From contig BFEA01000364.1 of NCBI GenBank assembly GCA_003427395.1, positions 880,806 through 920,452 of the forward strand: DNA of 39,647 nucleotides. Reading direction: 5' to 3'. Below the pieces are notes generated by a model. That model did not search any database, was not told the DNA's origin, and saw only the letters and a list, made by a program, of their open reading frames with translations. A program made the translations under genes and the position numbers. The DNA comes from Chara braunii (taxonomy: Eukaryota > Streptophyta > Charophyceae > Charales > Characeae). The stretch's first letter is position 1. Each line of letters starts with the position of its first letter. Of the stretch, positions 10,946 through 21,650 are shown piece by piece.

Positions 10946-12434
10946 GATATTTCTGGGCCGATGTGAACACCTATGGTTTGAAAGGAAGCGAGCCAAAATT
11001 GATGCCAAGGTTTACTGCGAGGTAATGGACGTTGAAGAGCAGTTTGACATTATGGACAGTGAGGAGGAGGCAGAGGGTGAGGAGATTGACCTGCCATTGT
11101 CGGATGCACATCAAAATGGAGTGAGAGACGAAACGTCTCCGCTGTCCACTATGGGTGGTAAACAAGCGATGGAGGAAGATGTTGGCAGCACTATTGCGAA
11201 TACCAAGCCCGATAATATGATGTGTGGAACAACGCCGAAAACAGGTGGTGCAATGGAAGGCAGCACATCCAAGTGCGGCATGAAGGAACTACCCTAGGAT
11301 TCGTTTCGCTGGTGAGGAGAATTTGCAATGACATAGAAGGAGCGGCGATCGACGAGACTCAAAATGTTGCACGTGCAGACAAGGAATCAGTGGACGCCAA
11401 AGATGGGATGGACATAGAGGATGATCCCCTCTTTCACATCCCGGACGACGTCCCCAAACAACTTGCACCGGGTGATAATATATCATATGACAGGAAGGAG
11501 ATGAAAGGAGGACCTCACTTTCTAGAAACCAAGTTCAAAGAGTCATATGAACACGACTAGGGGCATCACATCATATGGCATCCAGGTCTTTTCGAGCCTT
11601 GTGTGATTGATGGCAGATGGCATTTGGCTATCCGAATGGGTGGGAAATGGGTGTTCAGGAAAAGAGTCCTCAGGAGCAGGTTTTATGAAATCGCAAAGGA
11701 CAACTTGTCTACCCGCGTGAAGCAGGCGAACAGAGAGGCCCCAGACCACAAAATATCAGACAAAGTGAACTCGTTATTCGAGTTCCTGCGTGAAAATCAC
11801 CTTCTCGAGTATAACGCTGCGTTCTACGATAAAAAATTGAGTCCATCCTATAAAGCTGTCATATGGTCTGTGGACTACCGTGCAACAAACTGTATATACG
11901 TCAGCGACATACTTGTGGGATGCAGTCAAGGCCTTGAGGGACACACAGGTGCAAGGAAGAAGATCGATTCAGCAGCAGCAGGAGGTGGTGGCGAGAGTGT
12001 GGCAGACAAGGAAGGGCATCTCAGGATGCAAAACGCAATGGGAGATGAGTTCAGTGAGCGGCGATCGAGCACACCGCAACCAACACTTAGACCGTCAGAA
12101 GGCATCAGTGTAGTGGGAGTCAGAAGTGAGACAACACCAACAGCAGGCAGGGAAGTTGTTGGCGATGACAGGAAGGACGAAAAGATTGAAGAGGACGAGC
12201 GACAAAAAGCATCAGACGAAGAAGGGCCAAAACTCCAGGCACATGAGGTAGTGAAGGCGGAGGCAGGGAAGGCCGATTCGCATTCCAAACAGTCGTAAGG
12301 AACACACGATACGACTGTCATCACTGCAGAGGCGCAAGGCACCGACGAAGACATAAGGGAGCAAAGTGCACATCAGAAAGATGGGGGGGAAGGACCAGTG
12401 CTTATGGAATGCATAAGTCCAGGAACGTTGTCGG
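10900..12434 (+). pseudogene. Gene A, C-terminal part, cut by the retrotransposon
   Basis: After a frameshift near 10900-10945 the coding frame continues (GAIEIFLGRCEHLWFERK, then an acidic stretch with EEEAEGEEIDLPL). It shifts again near 11275-11297 and runs to the element boundary at 12434. Stops are TAG 11558 and TAA 12296. A compact region at 11561-11960 (HHIIWHPGLFEPCVIDGRW onward) looks globular but matches no family I know. After that the protein is charged and repetitive (DDRKDEKIEEDE). The open frame reaches the first base of the left LTR, which is why I call the gene interrupted rather than finished. Confidence 0.45.
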
Positions 12435-12435
12435 T

Positions 12436-12461
12436 GCGAATACCCTAACAAGGGTATCCGC
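12436..12461. repeat. Terminal inverted repeat at LTR start
   Basis: GCGAATACCCT is followed by AACA and then AGGGTATCCGC. This gives an 11-base stem with one mismatch and a 4-base loop at the outer edge of the left LTR. The same sequence occurs at 31715-31740. Confidence 0.8.
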
Positions 12462-15400
12462 CCAGGTTTTTGCAAATAACAGAAAATTGTTTGGTATAAA
12501 GTTTAAGTATACCTCGCTAAGCGCGGCTGCGTTTGTTATTGCGTTGACTAGGTGGTTGACCACAATATCGAGTGTGTGAGCGCGCAGGTTTAAGGCGCCC
12601 CTGATTCTTTTCTGTTGTTGATCGTAAGAGTCGGCTCGGACCTCGGTCGTTTTGCTTAGGTGATATTAAATATTATTTCATTTTTGATTAAACCACGATT
12701 TATGAATATTTTTTGCAATGGAATCATGTGGGGGTGTGTTGTATTCGCGGGATTGCCTGTTGTGCAATTACAAATTGTTTTCGTGGCTGCACTACGGTCG
12801 CACCCTATTTTGCATTAGGACGTGGTGCCGTGGGCGGAACACGGGGCAATGATTGTTTTAAGGGCCTGCGGGGGCCGTAGCCCGTGGGGTCCGTGGTCGT
12901 GGGTTCCCTCGCTTCCCCTTGGGAGAACGTGGATACGCTCCGAGCAGGCCACCGGACGGCGACAGGGAAAATTTGCTGCTACCACCAAGGTCCGTACTGG
13001 ACCCTGTCCGCTAAGGCCCATGCTCGGGCCTTACGGCAGGCCGAGCCTTTAGTACCGTGGCCAGCTGTTTGAAGGGGAGTCTGGCCAGTGGAAGCCCGAA
13101 GGGGTGGTGGGCTTCGAACAACACTGAGGGGGTTGTGGTGACGGCCTGCCGAGCAGTGACCAGCTGCGTATAGGGGTGAAAGACTAATCTAACCACCTAG
13201 TACCTGGTCCTCTCCGAAGTTTCCCTCCACATGGCTGGAGCCAGTAAGGGTGAGGCCAGAGGGAACTCTGGCTGAGGCTTGCAGTGATACTGAAGTGCAA
13301 ATCGTTCATCGGGCCTGGGCTTAGGGGCGAAGACTCCGCGACCCGTCTAGCAGCCGATCCCCTCCGAAGATTCGCCAGGCCGACCGGCTGTTGGACCACG
13401 CGGTGTGTTGAGAAGCAGGGGAATGACGGGCAGCGCTGNGCAGCATTCGGGACGGGCAGTGAGCGGAAAGAGGCAGCAGGCGCCGATATCAGGCAGGGCG
13501 AGNAAGAAGTAGGACAGGGAGNCGGCAGGCCCGAGGCCAAGTGCGGTAGTACGGCCAGCGGGGGCTGAACCCGNGCGGCGTTATGCACCGGGTGCATCCG
13601 ACAGCGGAGCATGACGGGGAAATGACCAGGGCGGTGCATGGCAGAAGGGATGAGCACCGGGGTACGTAGAGGTAAGGCGGAGAGACGAGTTAGCGGGCGC
13701 AGCANACGAGGCNGGTGGCAGCAGAGGAGCCGTGGACGCTAAGGCAGTGGAGTGAGGGGGAGGAACTAGCNAGTGGAATGAACCGGGGCGCGTTTTTGCG
13801 TCGGGTTCATTCAGAAAAGGCAGCAGCGGGAGGGATAACTATGGCGGACTTCGAAGGTGATCACTGACCGGCTGCCGGTATTGACCAACACACACATCCG
13901 GGCAGCGCAGATTGGAAGCGCAGGAAAGGCCAGGGGAGCGGAACTGAATATCGACGTAAAGGGGTATAGGGTACATACGGGATAGAGGGCGACGCTGTGC
14001 AGTAGCAAGGCGGAGCTGCAGAAGCAGACATCGAATGTAGGGAGGTGGGAGGCGATCNNNGGAACAGGGGAGCAGTCGGGCGAACGGTGCTAGGACGGGA
14101 AGGTGCGGCGCTGATGTAGGTGGCGTCATGGCAGCGTGAAGTCGGGCGACTGGGCAAAGGAAATAACGGGATGAATACGGGTAGTTTATTGCGCNCCGTG
14201 CATGCAGGCGAGGAGAACGGGTACTGATTAGGCGGAGCAGNGGGCACTGNGCAGAAGTGGCGACGGGCACTGAAGAAGTAAAAGAAAAAAATAAAGAAAA
14301 GAATCTGGGTGCTCTCCGCGTCCAGGTGNNTTCGGAAGTGGAAGACGAGGGAGATGGTGAACAGNGAGGGAAGAGGAAGCTTTCTCGACCGATTNATAAT
14401 GAAATCGGCCCNGAGAAGATGGTAGATAGGGGTTATTTGANAAGGCGAGATGGATGATAGAGTTANAATGGCAGATGGGTTAGTATAGAACGAGTTGGTG
14501 AGAGTGAAGGTGCGTGGAGTTATGGCGGAGTGAGGAAGGAAACGAATGCGATTCACTCATTCCTGAGCGGAAAGAGGTGGGAAAAGATTCGATTCTGGGG
14601 TTCTTACCCCGGGCGAATACCGTAGTAGTGCGAGTTCTAGCATTGGGTTAGTGGATAGAGAGTTAGTAGGAAGTGGGGCTGCGCGATACTATGGGGGGAG
14701 AAGGCTGTGGAAAAAGGGGATGAATCTGCCCGTTTTCTAGTAAAAGATTCTCCCCCACTTTCTGCTTTTATTTCTTTCGTCTTCTTTTCTCTCTTTCCCC
14801 CCCCCCTTTTTGATTCTTTCCTTACTTGATGAGTGATGCGTTCGGCTGTCTTGGCTGTCGAGGAGTCTCGTTTTACCTCTCTGCGAACATGGGTGAAAGG
14901 GTAGTGTACCTGTTCGAGTTCTAGCAGAAGATTCAGCGAGTTTGGGGCGGAAGCGGCCGGGCAGTTCGGAGGTAAACGGGCGTAACGACTGAAGTTCGTA
15001 TGCACNTACCCNCACACACCTGACGGATGCACCCGGTCCTGTCCGGGCAGGCGATTNACTTGATCTTGCTCGCTGCCTCCAAAGGAGCTTGCGTGGTGNA
15101 NCCGAGCTTGATTGGANGCCTATCTGCTGGCCGCGACAGNTGTCTGCGACAGTCGACTGAGTGACTGTTTTCAGTGAGGAGTGGGTTCGACTGTGTTCTA
15201 CAGTCAACTCGATCTGAGTTTCGCAGTCCAACTTAGCCTGTGTTCCACAGTCTTATTCAGCCTGTTGCACAGGGTGGAGAAAAAATAACTGTGGAAGGCA
15301 GGATCTGCAATGAGGGATGAGTTGTAGGATGGGCTATTAGTCATAGNTGGGCTATTAGTCGGAGCTATGTGGAGAGAATGTGACTGCTACAGACACTGAG

Positions 15401-16421
15401 CGTCCGGTGGAGCCGCCCCCTCGTTGAGTTTCTAGCTGCTGCATGCTGCTGCGGACTGTGGTGGCTACTATGAACTGCTGGTGTCTTGACTATGTGTGAC
15501 GGTGGCTCTATTGAGTAGGACATGGACTGTTACTACCGCTGTTTGGTTGCTGGGTTATTTGGCAGTGGACAGGCTGTTGCAGGCATCAACATTCTCGTCA
15601 CCTGGAAATTTTGGCGTTCTGCTGTTATCTGATGACTACCACTGTATACAAATGATTAATACCTGCTGATTACTGCGGACAGCTGCGTACAGCCAGAAGC
15701 CACGAGGGACTGCCGATTGGGCACTATTGATATATATATATTGGATTGTGGCCGACTGTTGGGTGGCCGCGAAGAGACTAGGGAAGGTGCTGGGATTCGG
15801 AGGAATGATTCGGCTGCAAGATTGAAGGTAATTGCAGATTGAGGGACCTTCAGAGGATCGACGATTAATTGACTTCAGGGCTTCACCAAGCTGATGCAGG
15901 TTGGCCATCATTGCAGGGCCCTCAGGCGTTGAAGGCAACAAGACCCTCTCACGCGAGTCTCAGTGTACCATCCTTGGATCTCGAGAGTCTTAAATCCATC
16001 TCTTTCTGCCCTTCTAAATCTAAGTCTAGTCCTGATTTGAGAGGAAGGCGTCAGGCGGGATTGCAACCCATAGGACCGCAGCAAGACTCTGTGGGGAGTT
16101 TGCCTACCGATTGCGGGAGCTCTGTCGGGACTCAGGAGGAGTCCTGGAGGCAGGGAATCGTCAGGTAAACCATTTCCGTCTGTACAACCTACTACCACCC
16201 ATGTCTGTTTGTCCCCCTGCAGTGTGACTGTTGTATGCATGAGGTTGTCCCTATGGCTTTTGCTTTCTCTTCAGGACCCAAATCAGACTGAATGGAAGGA
16301 ACGTGTGAAAGTGAAGTCTAAGTTTCTTCTTTATTTTGGTTGAAAGCAGACGGAGGGATAAACTGGGGGGAAGGTGGGAGGAAGGTAATCTTGCATGCGT
16401 TTGGAAGGGTAAACCAAAGCC

Positions 16422-17103
16422 TGAGCATTGTTTTCATGGTGAATGGCTCAGGGCTGTGTTTTGTTTGACTCTTTTCTGAAGGACCAGGCATTGTTTCCGA
16501 GATGAATGGCCTGGTTGCTGTGTTTATTTAGTTGTTTTCTGGGAAACCAGGCATTGTTTACATGGTGAATGACCTGTTTGCTCTAGTTAACTCTGGGGGT
16601 TTGCCTGATTGAAGGATTTTAAGTTCTTGTTTATTCTGAGAGAGGATTTCTGGTCTAAGGCTCAGCATTGTTTCCATGGTGAATGGTTTAGCCTGAAAAC
16701 CACACACATAAGTTAAGCTGAGTGTAAAGTAAAAATATCTACATTTGCATGTGAACTGACAGCTGGGCATTGTTTCCATGGTGAATGATCCAGCGTTAAG
16801 CCATATCATTAAGAACAGAAAGGAAAAAATACGAAGTCTAAATGGAAATAGTTTTGGGCAAGCTGAACATTGTTTCCATGGCGAATGGTTCAATCCCCTG
16901 CCCATATTTGCTTTCCTTTTTTTTGAAAACAAAGTCAGAGAAATACTAAACCTTGGATATTAAACGGCTCAGGGCGGCTAAGCATTGTTTCCATGGCGAA
17001 TGTCCTAGTCATACGCCCAAAAGAAGAGAGAAGTAGTTGTGCAACCTGTTCATGTATATTTTAAAGGCAAGTTGGGCATTGTTTCCATGGCGAATGGTCC
17101 AGC
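16422..17103 (+). repeat. Hairpin array 1 in the left LTR (eight stem-loops)
   Basis: Eight copies of a loop close to ATTGTTTCCATGGYGAAT occur at 16422-16450, 16484-16514, 16548-16576, 16659-16693, 16762-16794, 16864-16892, 16978-17008 and 17071-17103. Each is flanked by arms that pair, but the arm sequence differs from copy to copy: TGAGC with GCTCA, CCAGG with CCTGG, CAGG with CCTG, GGCT with AGCC, GCTGG with CCAGC, TGAAC with GTTCA, CTA with TAG (plus an outer GGGCG with CGCCC), and GTTGGGC with GTCCAGC using G.U pairs. The ATT and AAT at the loop edges can extend each stem past a one-base bulge. Spacing is 62-114 bp. Confidence 0.8.
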
Positions 17104-17416
17104 TCTATGTCTTATGTAAGAGGGGAATAAGGGTTCAAGGACTTAAAAGATTCATAAACTATCTATAAGGAATGAACTTGGGGCAGGTGAGAGTACTTAC
17201 CTTTGTGGTTTGGCTTGCATGTGACTGAGTGAGGCCACTACTTAGTCTGAGTTTCAGGTTGGTAGGTAGTTGCTTTCGTTGCTCGCCACGTGCTAGAGTC
17301 ATAGGAGTTAGTATCAATTCTTGCATTTTCTGTAATAACTTTCTTTACATAGGTCAATTCTTGCATTTTCTGATACATTTTCTTATACTTGGCTTTGTAT
17401 AAATCTTGGCAAGCTA

Positions 17417-18058
17417 CTTTCTCTACGGGAAGCGCTGCCGAAATTTCTACAAATCCAAGGAGATAGTTAAATTTTGGCTTGTCGAAAGTTCAACTTTGTC
17501 CTTTCTCTTATCTGACTTAATTAAAATCTGGGAAGTCTCCTTTTCTAAAGGGAGTGCTGTTCAAATTCTTGCTAAATCAAGGAGTTAGACAAAATTGAAC
17601 TTTGGGAGGTGAAAATTACTTTCAAATTCTGAACCTAGCCTTGTATAGATTTCGGAATAACACTTTTCTAGAAGGAGTGATGCCAAAATTTCTACAAAAT
17701 TAAGGAATAAGTTAATTTCAGTCTAAGGTTGAGTACGAGCTGTTGATCGAGTTCATATCTGACTGAGTATAAATCGGGGAAGTCTCCCTTTCTAAAGGGA
17801 GTGCTGCCCAAATTTCTACTAAATCAGAGAGTTAGACAGAATTTGACTTTCCAGAGTTAGACATAATTTGATTTTCCTGCTGTATATCTGACTTNGTAAA
17901 AATNTGAAAAGTCTNCTTTTCTAAANNGGGTGCTGCCCAAATTTNTACTANTTCAGGGAGTTGNACAAAATTTAGCTTTCCAAAGTTAGAAATTATTTAT
18001 ATTTCTCATATTTAGACTTATATAAATTCTGGAAAGGCGTTTTTCCTACGGGAAGCGC
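17417..18058 (+). repeat. Hairpin array 2 in the left LTR (six units, about 123-bp period)
   Basis: Six units begin at about 17417, 17537, 17661, 17784, 17908 and 18037. Each contains a stem-loop, a GTGCTGCCCAAATTTCTACT-like phrase and an AGGGAGTTAGACAAAATT-like phrase. Stems differ but pair: CTCCCTTT with AAAGGGAG (17784-17801), CTCCTTT with AAGGGAG (one G.U), CACTTTT with AAGGAGTG (two G.U), and GCGTTTTTC with GGGAAGCGC (three G.U; 18037-18058). Unit 5 contains N bases and its stem is weak. Array 2 follows array 1 after about 310 bp. Confidence 0.75.
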
Positions 18059-18770
18059 TGCCGAAATTTTCTTAGTTTAAAGGCGATNGACTATATTTTN
18101 ANAGGTGGCGATTCAGGCAATCCACCCAGAATAAGGGGAGATTCCGTAGTTGGTCTACCTTTAGTTTAAGCATTTNGTTTAAAAATAGACTTAAGTTTAG
18201 CTTATAAGAGAGATTTTTGAGTGAGGATGTATTATGGAGTTATATTCTCCATACACNTATGATCTTAGCTTGGGGATTGGTCTGCCATATGTCTCAGGTC
18301 CTTTGATCATTTGATCCAAGTTCAGGGCTAGATCCAGCTTGATCCCTTGAAAATCACTTACTGTTATCACGGATAACAGGTCGGTTGCCGATTCGTCGGT
18401 CTACGACTCAATTTCAACTATCCCTCTACACTCAACCTAAAAGGTTTTAGCCCTGGTGATTTCGTGGTTTTATTAAGGTTTCACCCACACTTTTATTGAT
18501 TGGTCATTTAACAAAGGTGCTGAGTATTTAATTAAGGTTGGTTGGAAAGGAGGTTTGGGGCTTGCATGGCTAAAGCGAGGGGTATGAGTGTCCAAGGTGG
18601 TTGAGGTTGACTTCATGTAGTATGTGGGTTGTTGATTTGGTTCGTTGATGTGATGGGAGGTATATGCTGTGAAGTAGATTCTGAATCTCGTTGCCTACGA
18701 TCACACATATACATATTATTGTGAGAAACCCTAGTGAGACCGTGAAAAGTGATCGTCATATACTTAACCC

Positions 18771-18780
18771 TTATATATGT
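18771..18780 (+). promoter_or_regulatory. Candidate TATA element of the LTR promoter
   Basis: TTATATATG lies about 1.1 kb before the LTR end and is conserved at about 38043 in the right LTR. It is followed by CA-containing sequence suitable for initiation. A second AT-rich string, GATATATATATATTGG at about 15728, is an alternative. No transcription start can be read from sequence alone. Confidence 0.25.
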
Positions 18781-18978
18781 ATACATGGGTGTACTTGGGA
18801 TGAATGTTTGCATGGGTTGAAAAGCCCCACATTAGAGCCCTACTCAGAAGCTGCGACTGAGGGGCTTAGGGGGAGGTCTCTCCTTTTATTCTTGTCTCTT
18901 GCTTTTTGATGATTTTCTTAGTCGGACGTTTGGTCCTGGGCCGGGATTCGAGGTCCTTGACCAGGACATCCCAAGCCC

Positions 18979-19127
18979 TAGGCTCTGCAGGGGAGGGGTT
19001 TTCCCTCGCGCAGAGCCTATTGGATTTGCCTACCGAGACACTCAGGCAGAGAGCCTAAGGTGCAGCGGCGGCTGCACGACTATTTCCTTCAGTCGTGCAA
19101 TGTCGTGAAGGGTTAGGCCCCCACGAC
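18979..19127 (+). promoter_or_regulatory. Hairpin cluster with alternative pairings near the LTR 3' end
   Basis: Hairpin I (18979-19019) pairs TAGGCTCTGC with GCAGAGCCTA apart from a small internal loop, then GAGGG with CCCTC around GTTTT. Hairpin II pairs GTGCAGC (19060-19066) with GCTGCAC (19071-19077). GCACGAC (19074-19080) can instead pair with GTCGTGC (19092-19098), sharing GCAC with hairpin II. A second GTCGTG (19102-19107) and a second CACGAC (19122-19127) offer further alternatives. The right LTR keeps hairpin I exactly and hairpin II with one loop change; the 19092 arm has one substitution there. Confidence 0.6.
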
Positions 19128-19871
19128 ACTTCAAGTCTGACGCTCGAGTGTCATAAGCGGTACTCGGATCCACGAGGGACCGCTTGATTATGGGCTACGC
19201 CATCGTTGCAACTGCTTGTGTACGCCTGCATTGCAAGTCGATATGAGTATGCCCTGTCTCCGCGCGGTTTTATACTTTGTTCAGCGCGCGACGCCTATCC
19301 GATTTCCGCACTGGAAAGTTATGAGTTGGCTACCGAGGGGCTAGGAGCATTGTGGCATTGTTGGTATTGTGTCGTTTCGTGTATATGTTGTTTTGTGTGT
19401 AGGTGTATTCGTAAAGTGGAGTGCGCGTGGTGTGTGGGATGCGTCCTAGTCGACCGACGATGAGTCGCGCTTGGGACCTCAGCCCCCCCAAGATGTCGGT
19501 TCGCGTGCGGGTCCGATAGAGGCGTATTACCGCGCGTACCCCCTATGCTACAGCGATCGAGAAACGCCCTCGGCTGGTCCACCTCTGCGATTGCAACTGA
19601 TTAGCTTTCGTACTGTGGACTGGTAGCTCGGCGGGGATACGCCCATCGAAGGGAGGTGACAGCTCCCGTAAGGTGTAGGTAAGTCGTGCCTCGCGTAGTC
19701 CCAATCCTGTCGTAGGGGCTCACGAGAGGTATGGCTGGCGCACCCGGCCGGAGCGGCTTGCGAAAGCTCCACGTATATTGCGACGAAGGGTTGTGAAAGC
19801 CAACTCCTGCGTGACGCGGCCGGGAGGGTCCCGCGCTGCCCGCGTGCGGTGCCGGACCGATGCGCCCGACA

Positions 19872-20190
19872 GGTGGCGCCGTTGCCGCGGAGAACGGAAA
19901 GCCTACCGTTGTCCCTGGTGGAACGACATCCGGGTATGAGAAGTAAATAAGAAAAAGCATAAAGGAGTGATGAAAAGGTAATGAAGGAATATATGAATGA
20001 CTAAGTGTAGGTGAGGAAATTTACCTACCCAAGTAGAGGAAGTATGAGGGACNATCGTGTTAACAGTGGGTAAAGTAAGTACTAAGGGTTAGGTAGGACG
20101 AATGGAATAGACCAGTCAAGGTATAATGTTGAATAAGGGGATGTACTTGTTTTCTTTTGCCAGGGAACTTAAAAAGAAAAGGTTGTCAAG
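19872..20190 (+). other. Untranslated leader with possible intron
   Basis: About 320 bases between the LTR and the gag ATG. A good 3' splice-site pattern, TTGTTTTCTTTTGCCAG, ends at 20163, 27 bases before gag. Donor-like AAG/GTAATG (19978) and TAG/GTGAGG (20011) lie upstream. A spliced leader is possible but not shown. Confidence 0.4.
19873..19889 (+). other. Primer-binding site, tRNA-Asp
   Basis: TGGCGCCGTTGCCG starts one base after the LTR's terminal CA. It is complementary over 14 bases to the 3' end of plant-type tRNA-Asp (GUC) including the added CCA; a mismatch then two further matching bases follow. This is where minus-strand DNA synthesis would start. Its position fixes the LTR 3' boundary at 19871. 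Confidence 0.88.
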
Positions 20191-21420
20191 ATGCCTGAGA
20201 CTGGCGACGCATCCGTTGTTCCCAAGAAGGGTCTGACACTCGATGACCTCATCGCGGCCATCGACCGACATGAAAGGAACCCGAGCAACATCCCAAAGGT
20301 CGATACTTTCCATTTCTGTGGGGAGAGAGTCTCAGAATGGCTAGAGCGGGTGGAACAAGCTTTGGTCGGGCGGCCGGATGTTGTAAAGTTTCAACGCATC
20401 CTTCAGTATGTCTCCACAGCTACCATCAGGAGGTGAAGAAAGTCATAGATGCGGCTCAAGGTAGCTGGGAGAGGTTCAAGGAGGGGATGCAGAGGAAATA
20501 CCGCCTGGGAGACGGGTTGTTGACTACCACGGACCTTGAAGCGATGAACAAAGAGGATTTTACGACTATAGGGGCCTTTGTTCAAGAATTTAAGAAGAGG
20601 GCGGGGAAGGTCCATGGGATTTCGGAGGAAGCACAGTGCGCCATCTTCCTGGGGTTATTCACAGCATCGGAGACCGTCGAATTGATGAGACATGGAGGAG
20701 GTAGCACTAAGCTCACCTGGGCCACCATTGACAGAGGGGTGGAAGTTGGGTTCTTGGACCAGGTGGAACAACGTCAGGTACGCCTGCAAAGACAGAGGAG
20801 AAAGGAAAGAGATGCGACCGCTTCTGGGACCCCGGGAGTAACAAGGATTGTTACAGACGTATTGGCACAGCTAGGGTATGCGACAGAGCCAGTGGTGCAA
20901 AGAAGGGTGGTGACGGCTGTCAAAGTAAAAGGAAAAGAGCCAGTGATAGAGGAGGCTGGCCAGGAGGAGCTCTGGGAAGAGGAAGAGCCANTGCCGCAAC
21001 ACCTGACGAAGGTCCAGCGCAAAGTGCGTAATTTGGCGCAGGGCGGACAGGGATCAGGAAAAGCGCAGGCGCCTCAAACCCAGGCAGCAGCCCCTTTAAA
21101 TGTGGCGGCTCCATCATCTAGTACGGGCCCCTCGCAAGGCAGAGCGCCTTTCTATGGACAGTGGCTCTGGCCGGTGATCAACGCAATTGTGTCATGGGGA
21201 AGTACGCCGCCAGTAGCCGGACCGCAAACGAGTATGCCACCACCCATCTACCCCGCGGCCCAGGCCCAACCTGTGGCCCCGCCACCATCACCTGATCCCA
21301 GTTCACAGGGCAGTGTTGTAGGGGGTGGGAACTAGGGGCTGGGCAATCAAGGCAGTGGAGGGAGGGGTGGAGGAAAGGGGCGAGGCAGGAATGGCGGCGG
21401 AAGAGGAAGGCAATGGAATG

Positions 21421-21650
21421 GCCAAGGCCAGGGGTACCAAGGCCAAGGGAGTCAAGGCCAGGGGTACCAAGGCCAAGGGAGTCAAGGCCAGGGGTACCAA
21501 GGCCAAGGGAGTCAAGGCCAGGGGTACCAAGGCCAAGGGAGTTAAGGCCAGGGGTACCAAGGCCAAGGGAGTCAGGGCCAGGGGTACCAAGGCCAGGGCT
21601 ATCAAGGCAAGGGGTATCAAGGCCAGGGGGATCAAGGAAGTCAGGGGTAT
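21421..21650 (+). repeat. 30-bp tandem repeat in gag (GYQGQGSQGQ)
   Basis: Six nearly identical 30-bp units (about 21421-21600) and degenerate half-units to 21650 encode the decapeptide GYQGQGSQGQ in the gag frame. The fifth serine codon is followed by TAA where all other units have CAA or CAG, a clear C-to-T change. A Gly/Gln/Tyr/Ser-rich tract just before a zinc knuckle resembles low-complexity RNA-binding regions. Confidence 0.9.

Larger units (their letters stand above)
12435..19871 (+). repeat. Left (5') LTR, about 7.44 kb
   Basis: Similarity to 31714-39152 starts at TGCGAATACCCT and ends at GCGCCCGACA, giving TG...CA ends. The sequence right after it is a primer-binding site, which fixes the 3' edge firmly. 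The 5' edge is less certain because the matching point in the right copy lacks an adjacent purine tract. Inside are two hairpin arrays (16422-17103 and 17417-18058), an AT-rich TATA-like string at 15728-15742, another at about 18771-18780 and a hairpin cluster at 18979-19127. No protein-coding gene is supported: the open frames of 60-231 codons are short, on either strand, and several contain N bases. Confidence 0.85.

Noticed and set aside
13861-14556. A 231-codon minus-strand frame in the left LTR, repeated at 33132-33827
   Set aside because: It contains many unknown bases, is low in recognisable structure, and its presence in both LTRs follows from LTR duplication. Antisense LTR transcripts exist in some elements, but nothing here supports a protein.
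17417-18058. Regularly spaced repeats resembling a CRISPR array
   Set aside because: The units are about 123 bp, diverged, with no unique spacers, and sit inside a eukaryotic LTR.
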